Assembly: GCA_034509735.1 (NCBI GenBank)
Contig: JACGWO010000012.1
Coordinates: 10,955,983-11,019,982 of the forward strand
Length of the DNA stretch: 64,000 nucleotides
Direction of reading: 5' to 3'
Source: Sesamum alatum
Taxonomy: Eukaryota; Streptophyta; Magnoliopsida; Lamiales; Pedaliaceae
The notes beneath the pieces are model-generated. The model did no database searches, was not told the DNA's origin, and saw only the letters and a list, made by a program, of their open reading frames with translations. Position numbers and translations under genes: made by a program. Of this stretch, positions 44,757 through 57,582 are shown piece after piece. Each line of letters begins with the position of its first letter. Within the stretch, counting starts at the first letter, position 1.

Positions 44757-45419
44757 GGGCATGTTTGGTTGGGGGGAAAATTGAAAGTATAAGATAAGTG
44801 GAAGTAAAAGAGGATGTATAAAAAAAAAGTTTAGTGTATAATTTGGGGGAATGGATGGAGGGAAAGTAAAACTAGATGTATCTAAAACCCCTCCGGAGTT
44901 CAATTTTATTTTCGTTCGAAATTGAGCGAAAAAGTAGAAGTATAAGGCCAAAAAGACCAAAAAAAAAACATATTTGATTTTTATTTACTCTATTGCCTAT
45001 ATATGAGGGCGTTGGTAGTAATTTTTATTTTATTTAAACTGAACAGTTTAGAATAAATTAATAATATTCGTTTTGATGAATATTTTTATTAATATAAAAT
45101 ATTGTTGTTATTGTTTGATAAATATTTTTATTAATAAGATTTTTAAATCTTTGTTATACTAAAATTATATTACAATAATATTAATTTGTTTATTTTCTAT
45201 ATAAAATGAAGAGAAGGGGTTAAATAGTAAATTTACGAAAATTAGTATTTTCTTCTCAACCTATTTTTCTCGTGCCAAACAAGAGAAAGTATTTGAGATT
45301 TACTCCTCTTTCAGTCATACCAAACAACATGAAGGAAAATTATTATTCTTTCCTCTCCTCCCCTCCCCCTCCCCCTCCCCCTCCCTCTTTTTCCTTTCTC
45401 ATTTGAACCAAACGAACAC
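44757..45419. mobile_element. PIF/Harbinger-type MITE, 663 bp
   Basis: The left end is GGGCATGTTTGGTT and the right end, on the other strand, is GTGTTCGTTTGGTT. The flanks are the 3-bp repeat TTA (44,754-44,756 and 45,420-45,422), as for Tourist/Harbinger elements. There is no transposase. A C-rich repeat (CCCTCC units) is near 45,357-45,385. Confidence 0.7.
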
Positions 45420-45422
45420 TTA

Positions 45423-46755
45423 ACTAACATATATATTTTGAATAAATAACAATTATATTATTTAATATTTAAAATTAATTGCACACATATTCGGGTGTGA
45501 CACACACTATTTATCAATTAAGTAAAAGAGGTTTTATCATAACTAAATTTAGTTGACAATATGTTTGTTGACGTAAACTCGCCGGAAGAAGGAACAATGT
45601 CTGAATGTGGTATCACTCAAGAAGACAATCAACCTCATTGCGTGCCATTATTCCGGCAAATTTTAAAAAATCCGGCGAGCAGAGGATGAAAATCGCGAAA
45701 ATAAAAAGTTAAATGACTATTTTGCAATCCTAGAAACTTAAAGGACCAAAACACCAAATACCTATAATTACAAGACGAAAATTGCAATTGACTAAAAAGT
45801 TAAAAAAAAATTTTACTACCCTAGAAACTTAAAGGACCAAAATGCCAAATACCTATAATTACAGGACGAAAAATTGCAATTACCCTAAAATTAACTTGCA
45901 TTATCAATTAATCCTCTTATAATATTTTTATTTAATTTTAAATTATTATAACTATATAACTTGCCAAATGTATATAAAGTTGGATTGAAAATATAATGAT
46001 TTATGCGCATTTATCATATTAAATTTTGATTCTTAACTAAGGTTGTTATGTCGGTGCAGGAAATATGCATAAAGAGGCTAAATATAAACAACGAACTTTC
46101 GTAGGGAGCATAAATATAATTTTAAATCTTTTTTAAACAAAAGTATAATTTCACAATTTTAGAAGAAATCAAAGTATAATTAACCCTACAGCTAATTACT
46201 TGTAACAATTTGTGAATTAAAAAATTCCAATTCACCACAGTGAAAATCCAATTGTAATAAAATATGAGATATTCAAATTCAAAAAGGCCTGTGAAGTGTG
46301 AAAAGGAGGGCATGGAAGGATGGGGTGGGCAGGGTGAGGGCGGTCGGCAGCACCCAATTCCATGTGTGGTTGGAGCGAGTGTCAGAGAGCAGTCACAATC
46401 GCCCCCGAATCTAAGCTCTGCTTTCCTGAAAAGCTCAGGATAAAAGTTGAAATAGAGGTATTTCATTCGTAAACACACTGCACTGCACCAATACCCCTCC
46501 CCAAAGGTGGGTTGCCTTCCCCATAACCGTAGCTGCTGCATTCATTCTCACGCGCTTTTCTATTAATAATTTAATTTAATACTTGCTATACTATTTAACT
46601 TTTTTACAGATAAATTATTATATCAATGTACCCTATTGAAAATTTAATTACAATCTATTGAAATTGTGATTGTAATTACAAACGCAACCTTACTGAAAGA
46701 TAAAATTTTAGGAGTACATTTCTTAAGTAAATTATATTGTCCTAGTTAGTAAGGA
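45423..46755. other. intergenic DNA between the MITE and element C2
   Basis: No gene is recognised. A direct repeat lies at 45,707-45,890. A locally GC-richer patch (46,290-46,560) contains a 139-codon minus-strand frame that matches nothing I know. Confidence 0.55.
45707..45890. repeat. two tandem ~90-bp units
   Basis: Both units share CCTAGAAACTTAAAGGACCA and CAAATACCTATAATTACA, followed by GACGAAAA and TTGCAATT. They lie back to back in the same orientation. Confidence 0.75.
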
Positions 46756-46760
46756 TGCCA

Positions 46761-48987
46761 TGAAGGACAAGCGGATCCGCCCGGGAGCGCGAGCGGAAGC
46801 AAGAAAGGCGAGATAAGTGCGTAAATTTAAGTAAAATTCAAAATACGCGAATCCCAAGGGGTGTACCCTTGGGTGCTCAACCGGGCGTTCGATGTAGGAT
46901 GTGTAAATATTAAAACATATATTTAAACACATAGGGCATAGATATATATAAAGGGAATCAATCAAAGCGTAATAAACCGTTACCTTTGATTGTCTAGCGT
47001 ATGCTCCCGGCTACTAGCGTTGTTCCTTCTCCGGAATGCTCACGAAATCCAAACGTATGGATTCTCCAAAGGTGATCCACACCACACCGGAAGAAACACA
47101 CGTTCTTCTTGCTAGAAAAGAACGGGTTTAGGAAGGAATCGGTTTAAGAGAAGAACACTATGAATTAGTGTTCTCTTAAACTTACTTTGTTCTTCTTCTT
47201 GATTCAAAATCAAGTGAAGAACACAAGTGTAAGAGAGAGAGGGAGCACGAAAATTGAGAGAGAGGAGAGGATTTTTGTCTTCTCTTTTTCCTAGAAAAAG
47301 ATGAATAATGAATCACTTATGCTAGGTGTTGTATATTCTAATATATATACATAATTAATGTGATTATTGGAATGTGTCTAGGTTCATCCAAGGATGTCTA
47401 GATTCATTCCAATCAATCACCATCAATTCTTCAATCAAGCCTACCAAAATTTATGGTATGATCAAATCATACCAAAAGGGAAGAGCTTGATTGGAGTTGA
47501 TTTGTCTCTTTCCAAAAGAGACAAGTCAACATACCACCTAGCATGAAACATGGCTGATTTTGCTTCCTCCAAGGGAGCATGTCGGCCATATTTAATTAAG
47601 GGAAGAAGTCCAACTTCTTCCTATTCCAAATTAGGAATTATTTCTCCTCTCGGGTATAATTTAACGGACCGGGTTTTATCGTAATCCAATTACGACGATC
47701 CCAATATTACATCCAATTTAATGTCCACTTAAATTATTCCAGTTGATCTTTTAACCCAATTAAAAGATCCAACGTCTCAACATCTCGTTCCATATTTAAT
47801 CGAAAATCCAATTTACCGATTAAATGAAAGCCCGATACAATATCGGCCCGTCCATCCAATGGACTTTCCCTTAAGTAATCCAATTACTTATTTTATCCTT
47901 CGAGATTGACTCCAAGTTGATCTCTCAACCTCCTCGGTGATTTGTGTGTGACCCTTTAGGTTCACCCTCAGCTAGACTTGGGCCCGTGTCCCACAAGGGC
48001 CCGTTACCATGGGTGGCCGTCTAGCAACGGTCCATGGCACTAGAGACTAGGTGAATTGGCGTGAACATTTAGGCGCCGATTCCGTACGGGTACGATCCTT
48101 CCGTCTACCGTCTCCCGGCCTTAGTCTAGGGTATGGAATTGGGCGTCGGTTCCCATCCTTGACTAGGCATCTATGCTTAATACTCGAGACCACGTATGCT
48201 TCATTGCGTCGACACAGGAAACCATTCCCTGTTCGACCAACCACTGTGGCCACAGCTTCAAACAGCATGAACGTGTCTCCGAGTGCATAGGAGATACCTC
48301 TGTCACATACTGACAGGGGACGGATCCTCTTCTTGGAATCCACCGTCCTCGCTACACATTCCGACTGCACTGGACAAGGCTTATAATGATCATCTTACAG
48401 AATGATCACCTCTCGCCAGATCCAAGATACAGCCGTCCTGTGCACGTGACTGCCATGATTCCTTAAGTCTGAGGATTACTCCTGTACTATCGGAACCGGG
48501 GAATCCAATCATAGCGACCAAGCCTCCAAGGCTTCCATATGATGATCCCCGCGAGTCAGTCCAGTCGGCTCGACCCCAGTCGACCAACCCATCAAGATCG
48601 TGTAGGCGTCCCACGCCTGTCGCCGATGAAACACGGCACTCATCCAATGAACACGACTCTTGACGCAAGTCTCAATAGGACTCTCAATGCCCTGTCTCGA
48701 GGTCCTCGACTTGGAACGTTTCAGACCCAACTCTTAATCAGTTGGTTTCAATGACCACCATCCAATGCGTGGCCCAACTGCACGAGTTGTTATCTATGGT
48801 CTGTGGGCTTTGTTGCGATATAAGTTAAACACCATTTTAACAAATGTAAGATGAGCGCAACAAAGAAGGTACCATTGGTGACGAATACTCATCTTATTCA
48901 TCACATAATAATATTACATTCACATCAAGTTGTCGGATAGGTTACAAATTGCCAAACCTATTGGCTTTCTGGTCACCTATTCCAACA
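46761..48987 (-). repeat. 3' LTR of element C2
   Basis: On the minus strand it runs from TGTTGGAATAGGTGACCAGA to GGATCCGCTTGTCCTTCA. The conserved LTR block is at about 48,000-48,053. It is adjacent to the polypurine tract at 48,988-49,001. Confidence 0.95.
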
Positions 48988-49001
48988 ATCTCCCACTTGA
49001 C

Positions 49002-52000
49002 CTAAAGCCAATCACCCATTGACCTCGAACCTCTTATTCAGATGGTGAGTATGGGCAACTTGCGACATGGGCTTAGCAAGTGGATCTGCTATGTTTTCTG
49101 CGGAGCTGACTCGGTCCAACCGAACGTCACTCCTGCTATCCATCTCTCTAAGAGATGGTAGCGTCTAAGAATATGCTTGGATCGTGATGAGATCTCGGTT
49201 CCTTTGCTAGCGCTATCGCCCCGTTGTTATCATAAAAGATAATTACAGGCTTAGCAATGCTAGGTACTACATCCAACCCTTGGATGTAGCTCATCAACCA
49301 AACCACTCCTTAGCAGCTTCCAAAGCCGCTATGTATTCAAAACTCTATGGTGGAGTCCGCCGTGGTAGCCTGCTTGGAACCCTTCCAAGTAGCCACGCCA
49401 CCATTTAGTCTAAATACAAAACCAAACTGAGACTTGGCATCATCGTCATCCGACTGGAAGCTAGCGTCGCTATAGCCTTCCAGTATCAACTCTCCACCGC
49501 CGTAGATCAAGAACATATCCTTAGTCCTATTCAGGTACTTCAGGATAGTCTTGACTGCACTCAAGCGAAAGCCACATCAGGTCTAGTGCATTGAACAGCA
49601 TACTGTATGCTGCCTACGGCTGAAGCATAGGGGATGTCCAACATCCGTTTAAGCTCCTCATCAGTCTTAGGAGACTGCTTCTTGGATAACTTAATTCCAT
49701 GCCTCATTGGAAGGAATCCTCGTTTTGAGTTCTCCATCTTGAATCTCTTCAAGACTTTCTCAATGTACGAGGACTGGGCCATTCCTAACATCCTTTTAGA
49801 TCTATCCCTGTAGATCTTGATGCCAAGGATGTAGGATGCCTCGCCCATATCCTTCATGGAGAATTGCATTGACAGCCAAGCTTTAGTGGTACCCAACATC
49901 TTAGCATCATTCCCAATGAGCAAGATGTCATCCACGTAAAGCACCAGAAACGCAACTGAGCTCCCACTGATCTTCTTGTATACACAAGGATCGGATTCGT
50001 TCTTGATGAAATCATATCCCCGTATGACTTCATCAAAACGTATGTTCCAGCTTCGGGTTTAACCCCTTTTGGTGGATCTGCTAGGGTCCAAACCTTGTTT
50101 GTACCCATCGAGTCCATCTCGGATTTCATGGCCTCAAGCCACTTGTCCGAATCGATGTCCGACATCGCTTCTCCGTACGTCTTTGGATCATTATCCAACT
50201 GACTGGTCAGACCCAGAAATCCATACCTATCAGGTACATGGGATACTCTGGCCGACCTACGGAGGACTGGAACAATATCAGTGGGAACCACTGGCTCAGA
50301 TGTCACTGCCGCCTCATGGGGTACCTCACTTGATTCCTCAAGGAGTACCTCATCGCGTCGACTATCCGATGGAAAACCTTTTTCCAGGAACACTGCGTTT
50401 CGCGAGACAAAAACCTTTTGCTCGGAGGGATCATAGAAATAATACCCCGCAGTTTCTTTCGGATAGCCGATAAACCTGCATAAACTAGACCTCGAGTCCA
50501 GTTTATCTCCCATTAATCTCTTGACATATGCGGGGCAACCCCACACTTTCAAGTATTTGTAGGAGGCAGGCTTGTCATGCCATATCTCATATGGCGTCTG
50601 GGATACCCTTTTAGATGGCGCCAAGTTCAAAACTTTGGCCGCCATCTCAAGAGCGTATCCCCAGAAGGAAAGGGGTAGTTCGGTAAAACTCATCATGGAT
50701 CGGACCATGTCCAACAAGGTCCGATTCCTCCTTTCAGACACACCGTTAAGTTGCGGTGTTCCAGGAGGGGTCCACTGAGAGAGAATCCCATTCTCTTTTA
50801 GATAATCAGTAAACTCATCACTCAAATACTCTCCACCTCGGTCCGACCGAAGGGCTTTGATCTTTCGACCGGTTTGGTTCTCTATTTCAAGTCTGTATTC
50901 CTTAAACCTTCCAAAGGCTTCAGACTTGTACCTCATCAGGTAAACATAACCATACCGTGAGTGATCATCGGTAAAGGTTATGAAGTACGAGTACCCACCT
51001 CTAGCCTGAGTACTTAGTGGACCACAGACATCTGTATGGATCAAATCCAACAGGCCACTGGCCAGCGTACTTTGTCCAACAAAGGGTTTCTTGGTCATCT
51101 CTCCCTTTAGACAGGATTCGCAGGTCGGTAGGTTGTCCAAATCGTCTATTTCTAGACTCTTTGAGTCCACCAACCTTCTTATCCTATCTTTAGAGATATG
51201 ACCTAACTTCGCATGCCATATCTGTGCGTTATTATGATCATCACGTTTTCGTTTGTGTTCTGCAGTCATAATCCAATTAGACTGTTGAAGTATGTACAGA
51301 CCGTTGACCAATGTACCAAGCAAATGAGAAATACCATCTTTGATAATGAAAAAACCGTTTTTATTGATGGTAAATTCATATCCCTCCTTATCAAGGACCG
51401 GGATGGAAATAATGTTTTTAATCATGCTAGGTACATAGAAACAGTCGTTCAGTACAATCCTAACATGACTACTAATGGCTAACTCTAGTGATCCTACGGC
51501 CTCCGCAGCAACGGCCTTGCCATCGCCTAGCCTTAGGATCATCTCATCCTTGGTTAGCCTTCTGCTTCTTTGCAGTGCCTGCAAATCATTGCAGATGTGA
51601 GCACCACACCCGGTATCCAATACCCATGAAGCAGAATTAGTAATCATATTAACTTCAACCACAAACACACCTGGGTTGGAGAGGAGTTGTGGGCACTCCC
51701 TCTTCCAATGCCCTTTCCCTTGGCAATGCATGCAGACATCATTTGCCTTGGACCGCTGAGAACCATGGGCCTTCCCTTTCCCTTTGCTCGGTCCAACCGG
51801 AGCAACAGGGACGCCCGGAGCGTGAGCAGGGGCCACAACCGTCTTCCCTTTGCCCTTCTTCCTCTTACAGCGTCCGGCCCTCTTGCCATTCACCTTGGAG
51901 GTCGAAGCCTCTCCTATCAATACTGCCGGCGCCGACTTGTGGGTCGTTGCCTCGTATTGGACCAGCATGTTGATCAACTCATGAATAGACTTCTCAAGTC

Positions 52001-52532
52001 CGTTCATGTTGTAGTTTACAACAAACGGGTCATAGGATGGAGGAAGCGACTGGAGGATCACGTCAATGTACGTGTCATTGTTAAGCCCAGCTTTAAGGTC
52101 CTCGAGTTTCTCCACTAGGGAGAGCATCTTGACCCCATGACTCTGTACAGACGCTCCTTCAGCGAGCTTGGTGCCAAAGAATGCTTTTGTGGCGGCATAT
52201 CTAATATGCCTATCCGGAACCGCATAAACCTCGTTCATGCGGAGCATTATGGCGGAGACGTTGTCCAGCCTCTCATACTGCTTCTGGATGTCGTTAGACA
52301 TCGAAGCTAGTATGATACTGCGTACTTTCCGGTTGTCCTCATGCCATTTCTCGAACGTCAAACGTTCTTCAGGCGTGGACCCCTCCGGTAAGTTGCTCGG
52401 TGGCGGCTCGTCCAAGACGTAGCCTTGGTTCTCGAAACCGAGGACAATCCTCAGGTTTCTCAGCCAGTCCGAGTAGTTCGTTCCGTTGAATTTGTTAGTC
52501 TCAAGAATCATGGTTAACGGGTTCTTAGACAT
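49002..52532 (-). pseudogene. gag-pol polyprotein of element C2, RT-deleted
   Basis: The frame from 52,532 is open for about 826 correct residues. Gag (FNGTNYSDWLRNLR) is followed by a CX2CX4HX4C zinc knuckle at 267-280 and a protease DTG at 306-308. The integrase has HHCC residues H440, H445, C471, C474 and catalytic D501, D564, E600, all present. At about 50,054 the frame jumps from GVKP to the end of the RT core, a loss of roughly 340 bp relative to element A that removes MDVKTAFLNG. After this only out-of-frame residues follow, to 49,854. RT resumes in another frame with YVDDILLIGNDAK (49,944). RNase H has shifts shared with C1 (near 49,180, 49,307 and 49,342). The copy could make Gag, protease and integrase but no working RT. 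Confidence 0.93.
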
Positions 52533-54415
52533 ATCTACATTAATGAAAATGTAAAGCAGAAATTAGCAGATGATGGTAATATTATTGTTCAAGTTGAAGA
52601 CTTGGTCTTTTAGTCTTTAACCCTCCCACTATTTATACGAAAGTCCGCCACTCTCAAGCGGAGTTTCGGGAAACCATTTCCTAGTGGGCTTGGGATCCAC
52701 AAGCGTAATCTCCATGCCCCGCTTTTACGATTCACATGAAGAAGACCTCGTGGGAGATATCCAATATCATTCTCATCCAATGAGATTCCCAAGATATTTT
52801 GCCTCACCTATTCGCATGGTTCCGAGGACTCCAAGCGAACCATGTTACTCAGTGTTAGGCCCGACCCATCAACCAAATCATGCCTCAAACTGTCGCCCCC
52901 CACGACTCGTGAGACAGGGAAACAGCGAGCGCAGTCTTTTTGTTCACAACAATAGTGCAGCTTTCCCCTAGTCCAAGTGTGCCACGACTCGTGAGACCAC
53001 ACTTGGGTAGTGGTAGCTTCCTCACCACATTGCTGTGGATGGAAGGCTCGGACAGACCAAAATACCATTTTGATCCAAGTCCGTTATGGGCCTAATATTT
53101 AATTTGGTCCAACCAAATGAGAGTTTGTGTGTGACCGAGACCTCATCACATTATTGTGTTTTAGCATGCATAAATATCCAATATTTAAAGCGATAAATAA
53201 ACACGCCGCATGCAGAAAACATAGCATACCCCTGTTAGGATGATCACAAGCCCAACCTATGCGACCCACTGAGCCCGCAGTGAGTCTATGGTCTGTCTAG
53301 GGTGGTCCTAAATTATTACAATAGTAATATACCCATTGTCATTCCAATGGGCCTTGTAGTGCTCTTGTTTCACGCCTTGATGCTCCTCCTTGGGGTCTCC
53401 GACTCCAATTGCTTGTTAAAATTGAAACCTCACCAATCCTTTCTACTCTCATTACAACTTTAAGTAATACATTGGTAATAAGGAAAACAAGCCTTAACAT
53501 CATGAGGCTGAAAATACGGGAGATGATAGTCCCAAAAACAAGAGGCACGCAGGCCCCACCCAACAGAAAATAAATAAACATTCATTCATCCATACACAAG
53601 GTCTAGGGCTTTGTGATCATCCCATGTTGATTCCATCAACTCACATATAACATAATTATTCCAAATAATCATGCATAAATAACCAATGGATATTCCAAAT
53701 ATCCAAGCGATGTCCAACATCACAAAAGCATAAACATATAAATAATATGCAAAATTCAAATTTCAAATTTAATGGACATTTTACACAATGCATCCAATGC
53801 ATGTATTAATCCCAAATTAATTAAGCAAATTTAATTCAAGGAATAATCCAATTATTCCAAAATCAAAAATGCAAAATTAACATATTTTCAGAATATTGTG
53901 CAGAAAATACAGAAAATCGAATTTTCCGGAAAAAGTCGAAAAACGGCACAAAACGGCCCAGCCGTTGTGCTGGCCGGCCGCCCGCGCGCACAGGGCAGCG
54001 CGCGCGCGCGCGCAGGCAGCAAGCCTGCGCGCCCTGCGCGCGCGCGCGCTGTGCCGTGCGCTGGCCCTCGGCCAGCAGCGGCCGGCTGCGCACAGCGCGC
54101 GCGCACGCCCCTGCGCGCGCGCATGGCGCGCGCGCAGGCGCCCGCCTGCGCGCGGCCACTGCCGGCCCGACCAAATTTTTTTTTTTTATTTTGTTTTTCA
54201 AAACTGTTTCAGCACAATAAAATTAATATTATTCTGAAAATAAGCATGCAATTTTAGATCCAATCTAACAAAATTAAGCATGCCAAAAGTCCATTAAATC
54301 CAAACAATTGAATCATCATATTATTCATATATTTATGTAATCTAACATGCCAATAAAGCCGTTTAAAAGCAACTAGATCATGCCAAACACATAGATCTAT
54401 GCCCCTTACATCGAA
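52533..54415 (-). other. untranslated leader of element C2
   Basis: The leader is about 1.9 kb between primer site and gag. It has two CACGACTCGTG near-palindromes (52,901-52,911 and 52,983-52,993), a conserved stretch near 53,230-53,300 and a GC-rich tract at 53,945-54,165. Confidence 0.8.
53945..54165. repeat. GC-rich CG-alternating tract in element C2 leader
   Basis: About 220 bp of nearly pure G and C with long CGCGCG runs and inverted repeats such as GCAGGCAGCAAGCCTGC. It lies at the same relative place as the tract in element B. Confidence 0.88.
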
Positions 54416-54431
54416 CCGGGCTCTGATACCA
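54416..54431 (-). other. tRNA primer binding site of element C2
   Basis: The minus strand reads TGGTATCAGAGCCCGG two bases from the end of the 5' LTR, matching the initiator Met tRNA. Confidence 0.93.
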
Positions 54432-54433
54432 CT

Positions 54434-56662
54434 TGAAGGACAAGCGGATCCGCCCAGGAGCGCGAGCGGAAGCGAGAAAGGCGAGATAAGTGCGTAAATT
54501 TAAGTAAAATTCAAAATACGCGAATCCCAAGGGGTGTACCCTTGGGTGCTCAACCGGGCGTTCGATGTAGGATGTGTAAATATTAAAACATATATTTAAA
54601 CACATAGGGCATAGATATATATAAAGGGAATCAATCAAAGCGTAATAAACCGTTACCTTTGATTGTCTAGCGTATGCTCCCGGCTACTAGCGTTGTTCCT
54701 TCTCCGGAATGCTCACGAAATCCAAACGTATGGATTCTCCAAAGGTGATCCACACCACACCGGAAGAAACACACGTTCTTCTTGCTAGAAAAGAACGGGT
54801 TTAGGAAGGAATCGGTTTAAGAGAAGAACACTATGAATTAGTGTTCTCTTAAACTTACTTTGTTCTTCTTTTTGATTCAAAATCAAGTGAAGAACACAAG
54901 TGTAAGAGAGAGAGGGAGCACGAAAATTGAGAGAGAGGAGAGGATTTTTGTCTTCTCTTTTTCCTAGAAAAAGATGAATAATGAATCACTTATGCTAGGT
55001 GTTGTATATTCTAATATATATACATAATTAATGTGATTATTGGAATGTGTCTAGGTTCATCCAAGGATGTCTAGATTCATTCCAATCAATCACCATCAAT
55101 TCTTCAATCAAGCCTACCAAAATTTATGGTATGATCAAATCATACCAAAAGGGAAGAGTTTGATTGGAGTTGATTTGTCTCTTTCCAAAAGAGACAAGTC
55201 AACATACCACCTAGCATGAAACATGGCTGATTTTGCTTCCTCCAAGGGAGCATGTCGGCCATATTTAATTAAGGGAAGAAGTCCAACTTCTTCCTATTCT
55301 AAATTAGGAATTATTTCTCCTCTCGGGTATAATTTAACGGACCGGGTTTTATCGTAATCCAATTACGACGATCCCAATATTAAATCCAATTTAATGTCCA
55401 CTTAAATTATTCCCGTTGATCTTTTAATCCAATTAAAAGATCCAACGTCTCAACATCTCAACTTTCCATATTTAATCGAAAATCTAATTTACCGATTAAA
55501 TGAAAGCCCGATACAATATCGGCCCGTCCATCCAATGGACTTTCCCTTAAGTAATCCAATTACTTATTTTATCCTTCGAGATTGACTCCAAGTTGATCTC
55601 TCAACCTCCTCGGTGATTTGTGTGTGACCCTTTAGGTTCACCCTCAGCTAGACTTGGGCCCGTGTCCCACAAGGGCCCGTTACCATGGGTGGCCGTCTAG
55701 CAACGGTCCATGGCACTAGAGACTAGGTGAATTGGCGTGAACATTTAGGCGCCGATTCCGTACGGGTACGATCCTTCCGTCTACCGTCTCCCGGCCTTAG
55801 TCTAGGGTATGGAATTGGGCGTCGGTTCCCATCCTTGATTAGGCATCTATGCTTAATACTCGAGACCACGTATGCTTCATTGCGTCGACACAGGAAACCA
55901 TTCCCTGTTCGACCAACCACTGTGGCCACAGCTTCAAACAGCATGAACGTGTCTCCGAGTGCATAGGAGATACCTCTGTCACATACTGACAGGGGACGGA
56001 TCCTCTTCTTGGAATCCACCGTCCTCGCTACACATTCCGACTGCACTGGACAAGGCTTATAATGATCATCTTACAGAATGATCACCTCTCGCCAGATCCA
56101 AGATACAGCCGTCCTGTGCACGTGACTGCCATGATTCCTCAAGTCTGAGGATTACTCCCGTACTATCGGAACCGGGGAATCCAATCATAGCGACCAAGCC
56201 TCCAAGGCTTCCATATGATGATCCCCGCGAGTCAGTCCAGTCGGCTCGACCCCAGTCGACCAACCCATCAAGATCGTGTAGGCGTCCCACGCCTGTCGCC
56301 GATGAAACACGGCACTCATCCAATGAACACGACTCTTGACGCAAGTCTCAATAGGACTCTCAATGCCCTGTCTCGAGGTCCTCGACTTGGAACGTTTCAG
56401 ACCCAACTCTTAATCAGTTGGTTTCATGACCACCATCCAATGCGTGGCCCAACTGCACGAGTTGTTATCTATGGTCTGTGGGCTTTGTTGCGATATAAGT
56501 TAAACACCATTTTAACAAATGTAAGATGAGCGCAACAAAGAAGGTACCATTGGTGACGAATACTCATCTTATTCATCACATAATAATATTACATTCACAT
56601 CAAGTTGTCGGATAGGTTACAAATTGCCAAACCTATTGGCTTTCTGGTCACCTATTCCAACA
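54434..56662 (-). repeat. 5' LTR of element C2
   Basis: This copy is nearly identical to the LTR at 46,761. TGCCA follows at 56,663. The conserved LTR block is at about 55,676-55,729. Confidence 0.95.
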
Positions 56663-56667
56663 TGCCA

Positions 56668-57530
56668 AGGATGGGTTTAAGGTGAATTTATCAAAATTAG
56701 GACTTGAACGAACAAGAAATTATTAGACATCGCAATCCTATCCTTCCAGGGCCTATCAGGTTGGTCTTGATAGACCTGATTTAATATTTTTAAAATATTA
56801 AATCAGTATTTTCTTAAAAATAAATAATACTATTATAATTATATAAATATGCGAAAAGAATATTATGGAAAGGTAATTTTTTTATAATTTTTAAAAATAC
56901 GTATTACTTATATATACATTAAATATTTATAAACTATTTTGTATCATTATTTTAATTAAGTCTGTGTATTATATGTATAAATAAAATATACACATTTTTT
57001 TATATATGTATCAAATATTTTATGTAAATATATATTAAACATATAAATGGTATAACAAATTTGATAGGATTGGACCCGGGTTGAATACAAAATACTAGAT
57101 ACAGGACCGCTCCAAGACCCGGTTAAGGTTTCAAACCGCCCCAATGGGGGCGGGCCCGGGACTGTGTTAGACTTGGACACATAGTCATCCCGACTCCTTA
57201 ATTTGTGTACTTGATATTTTTGAAGGACAAAAAGTATTTGTATAATTAAACATAACTTCAGCCTTAAGAGGATATTGATATAATTTACTCTAGTCTGATG
57301 GTTGAAAGGTTAAGGACTTTAATTAGTTTTGATTTTTAATTTTGATATTTTTAAGTGAGTTTTTGTTCTTGTGTTGGCTTGTATTTTAAAAATGAAAATA
57401 TATTTGCATTGATAATCTTGTAATAGTTTTTTATTTTGTTGGAAAATACATGATAGAACGAAAATGTATTTGAATTTGGATGTTTTGCAAAAATTGTTGG
57501 CCGAATTGATTTCCTGAAATTTATACCCAA
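56668..57530. other. AT-rich intergenic DNA with a palindrome
   Basis: No gene is recognised. A 15-bp perfect inverted repeat with a 1-bp spacer lies at 56,776-56,806 (arm CTGATTTAATATTTT). A GC-rich patch at 57,068-57,160 contains GGGGGCGGGCCCGGG and may be a transposon end. Confidence 0.55.
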
Positions 57531-57582
57531 CCCAATAATAATAATAATAATAATAATGATGATGATGATGATGATGATGATT
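57531..57582. repeat. compound microsatellite (AAT)n(GAT)n
   Basis: About 8 AAT-type units pass directly into about 8 GAT-type units. Confidence 0.9.

Larger units (their letters stand above)
46761..56662 (-). mobile_element. full-length copia element C2, 9,902 bp
   Basis: The element has LTRs at 46,761-48,987 and 54,434-56,662, a polypurine tract, a primer site and the 5-bp target duplication TGCCA (46,756-46,760 and 56,663-56,667). I noticed only about 15 differences between the LTRs, so insertion is recent. Gag, protease and integrase read through in one frame. RT carries a deletion and RNase H is frameshifted. Confidence 0.95.

Noticed and set aside
46122..46541. 139-codon minus-strand frame
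   Set aside because: No recognisable domain, AT-rich low-complexity C-terminal part and no promoter or splice context. It is left as unassigned intergenic DNA.
48047..48754. Short frames repeated at 55,723-56,529 and 27,345-28,005
   Set aside because: They are within C-type LTRs and conserved as LTR sequence, with no known protein pattern.
53863..54257. Ala/Arg-rich reading frames up to about 119 codons on both strands
   Set aside because: Same cause as at 24.4 kb: a GC-only tract in the C2 leader.
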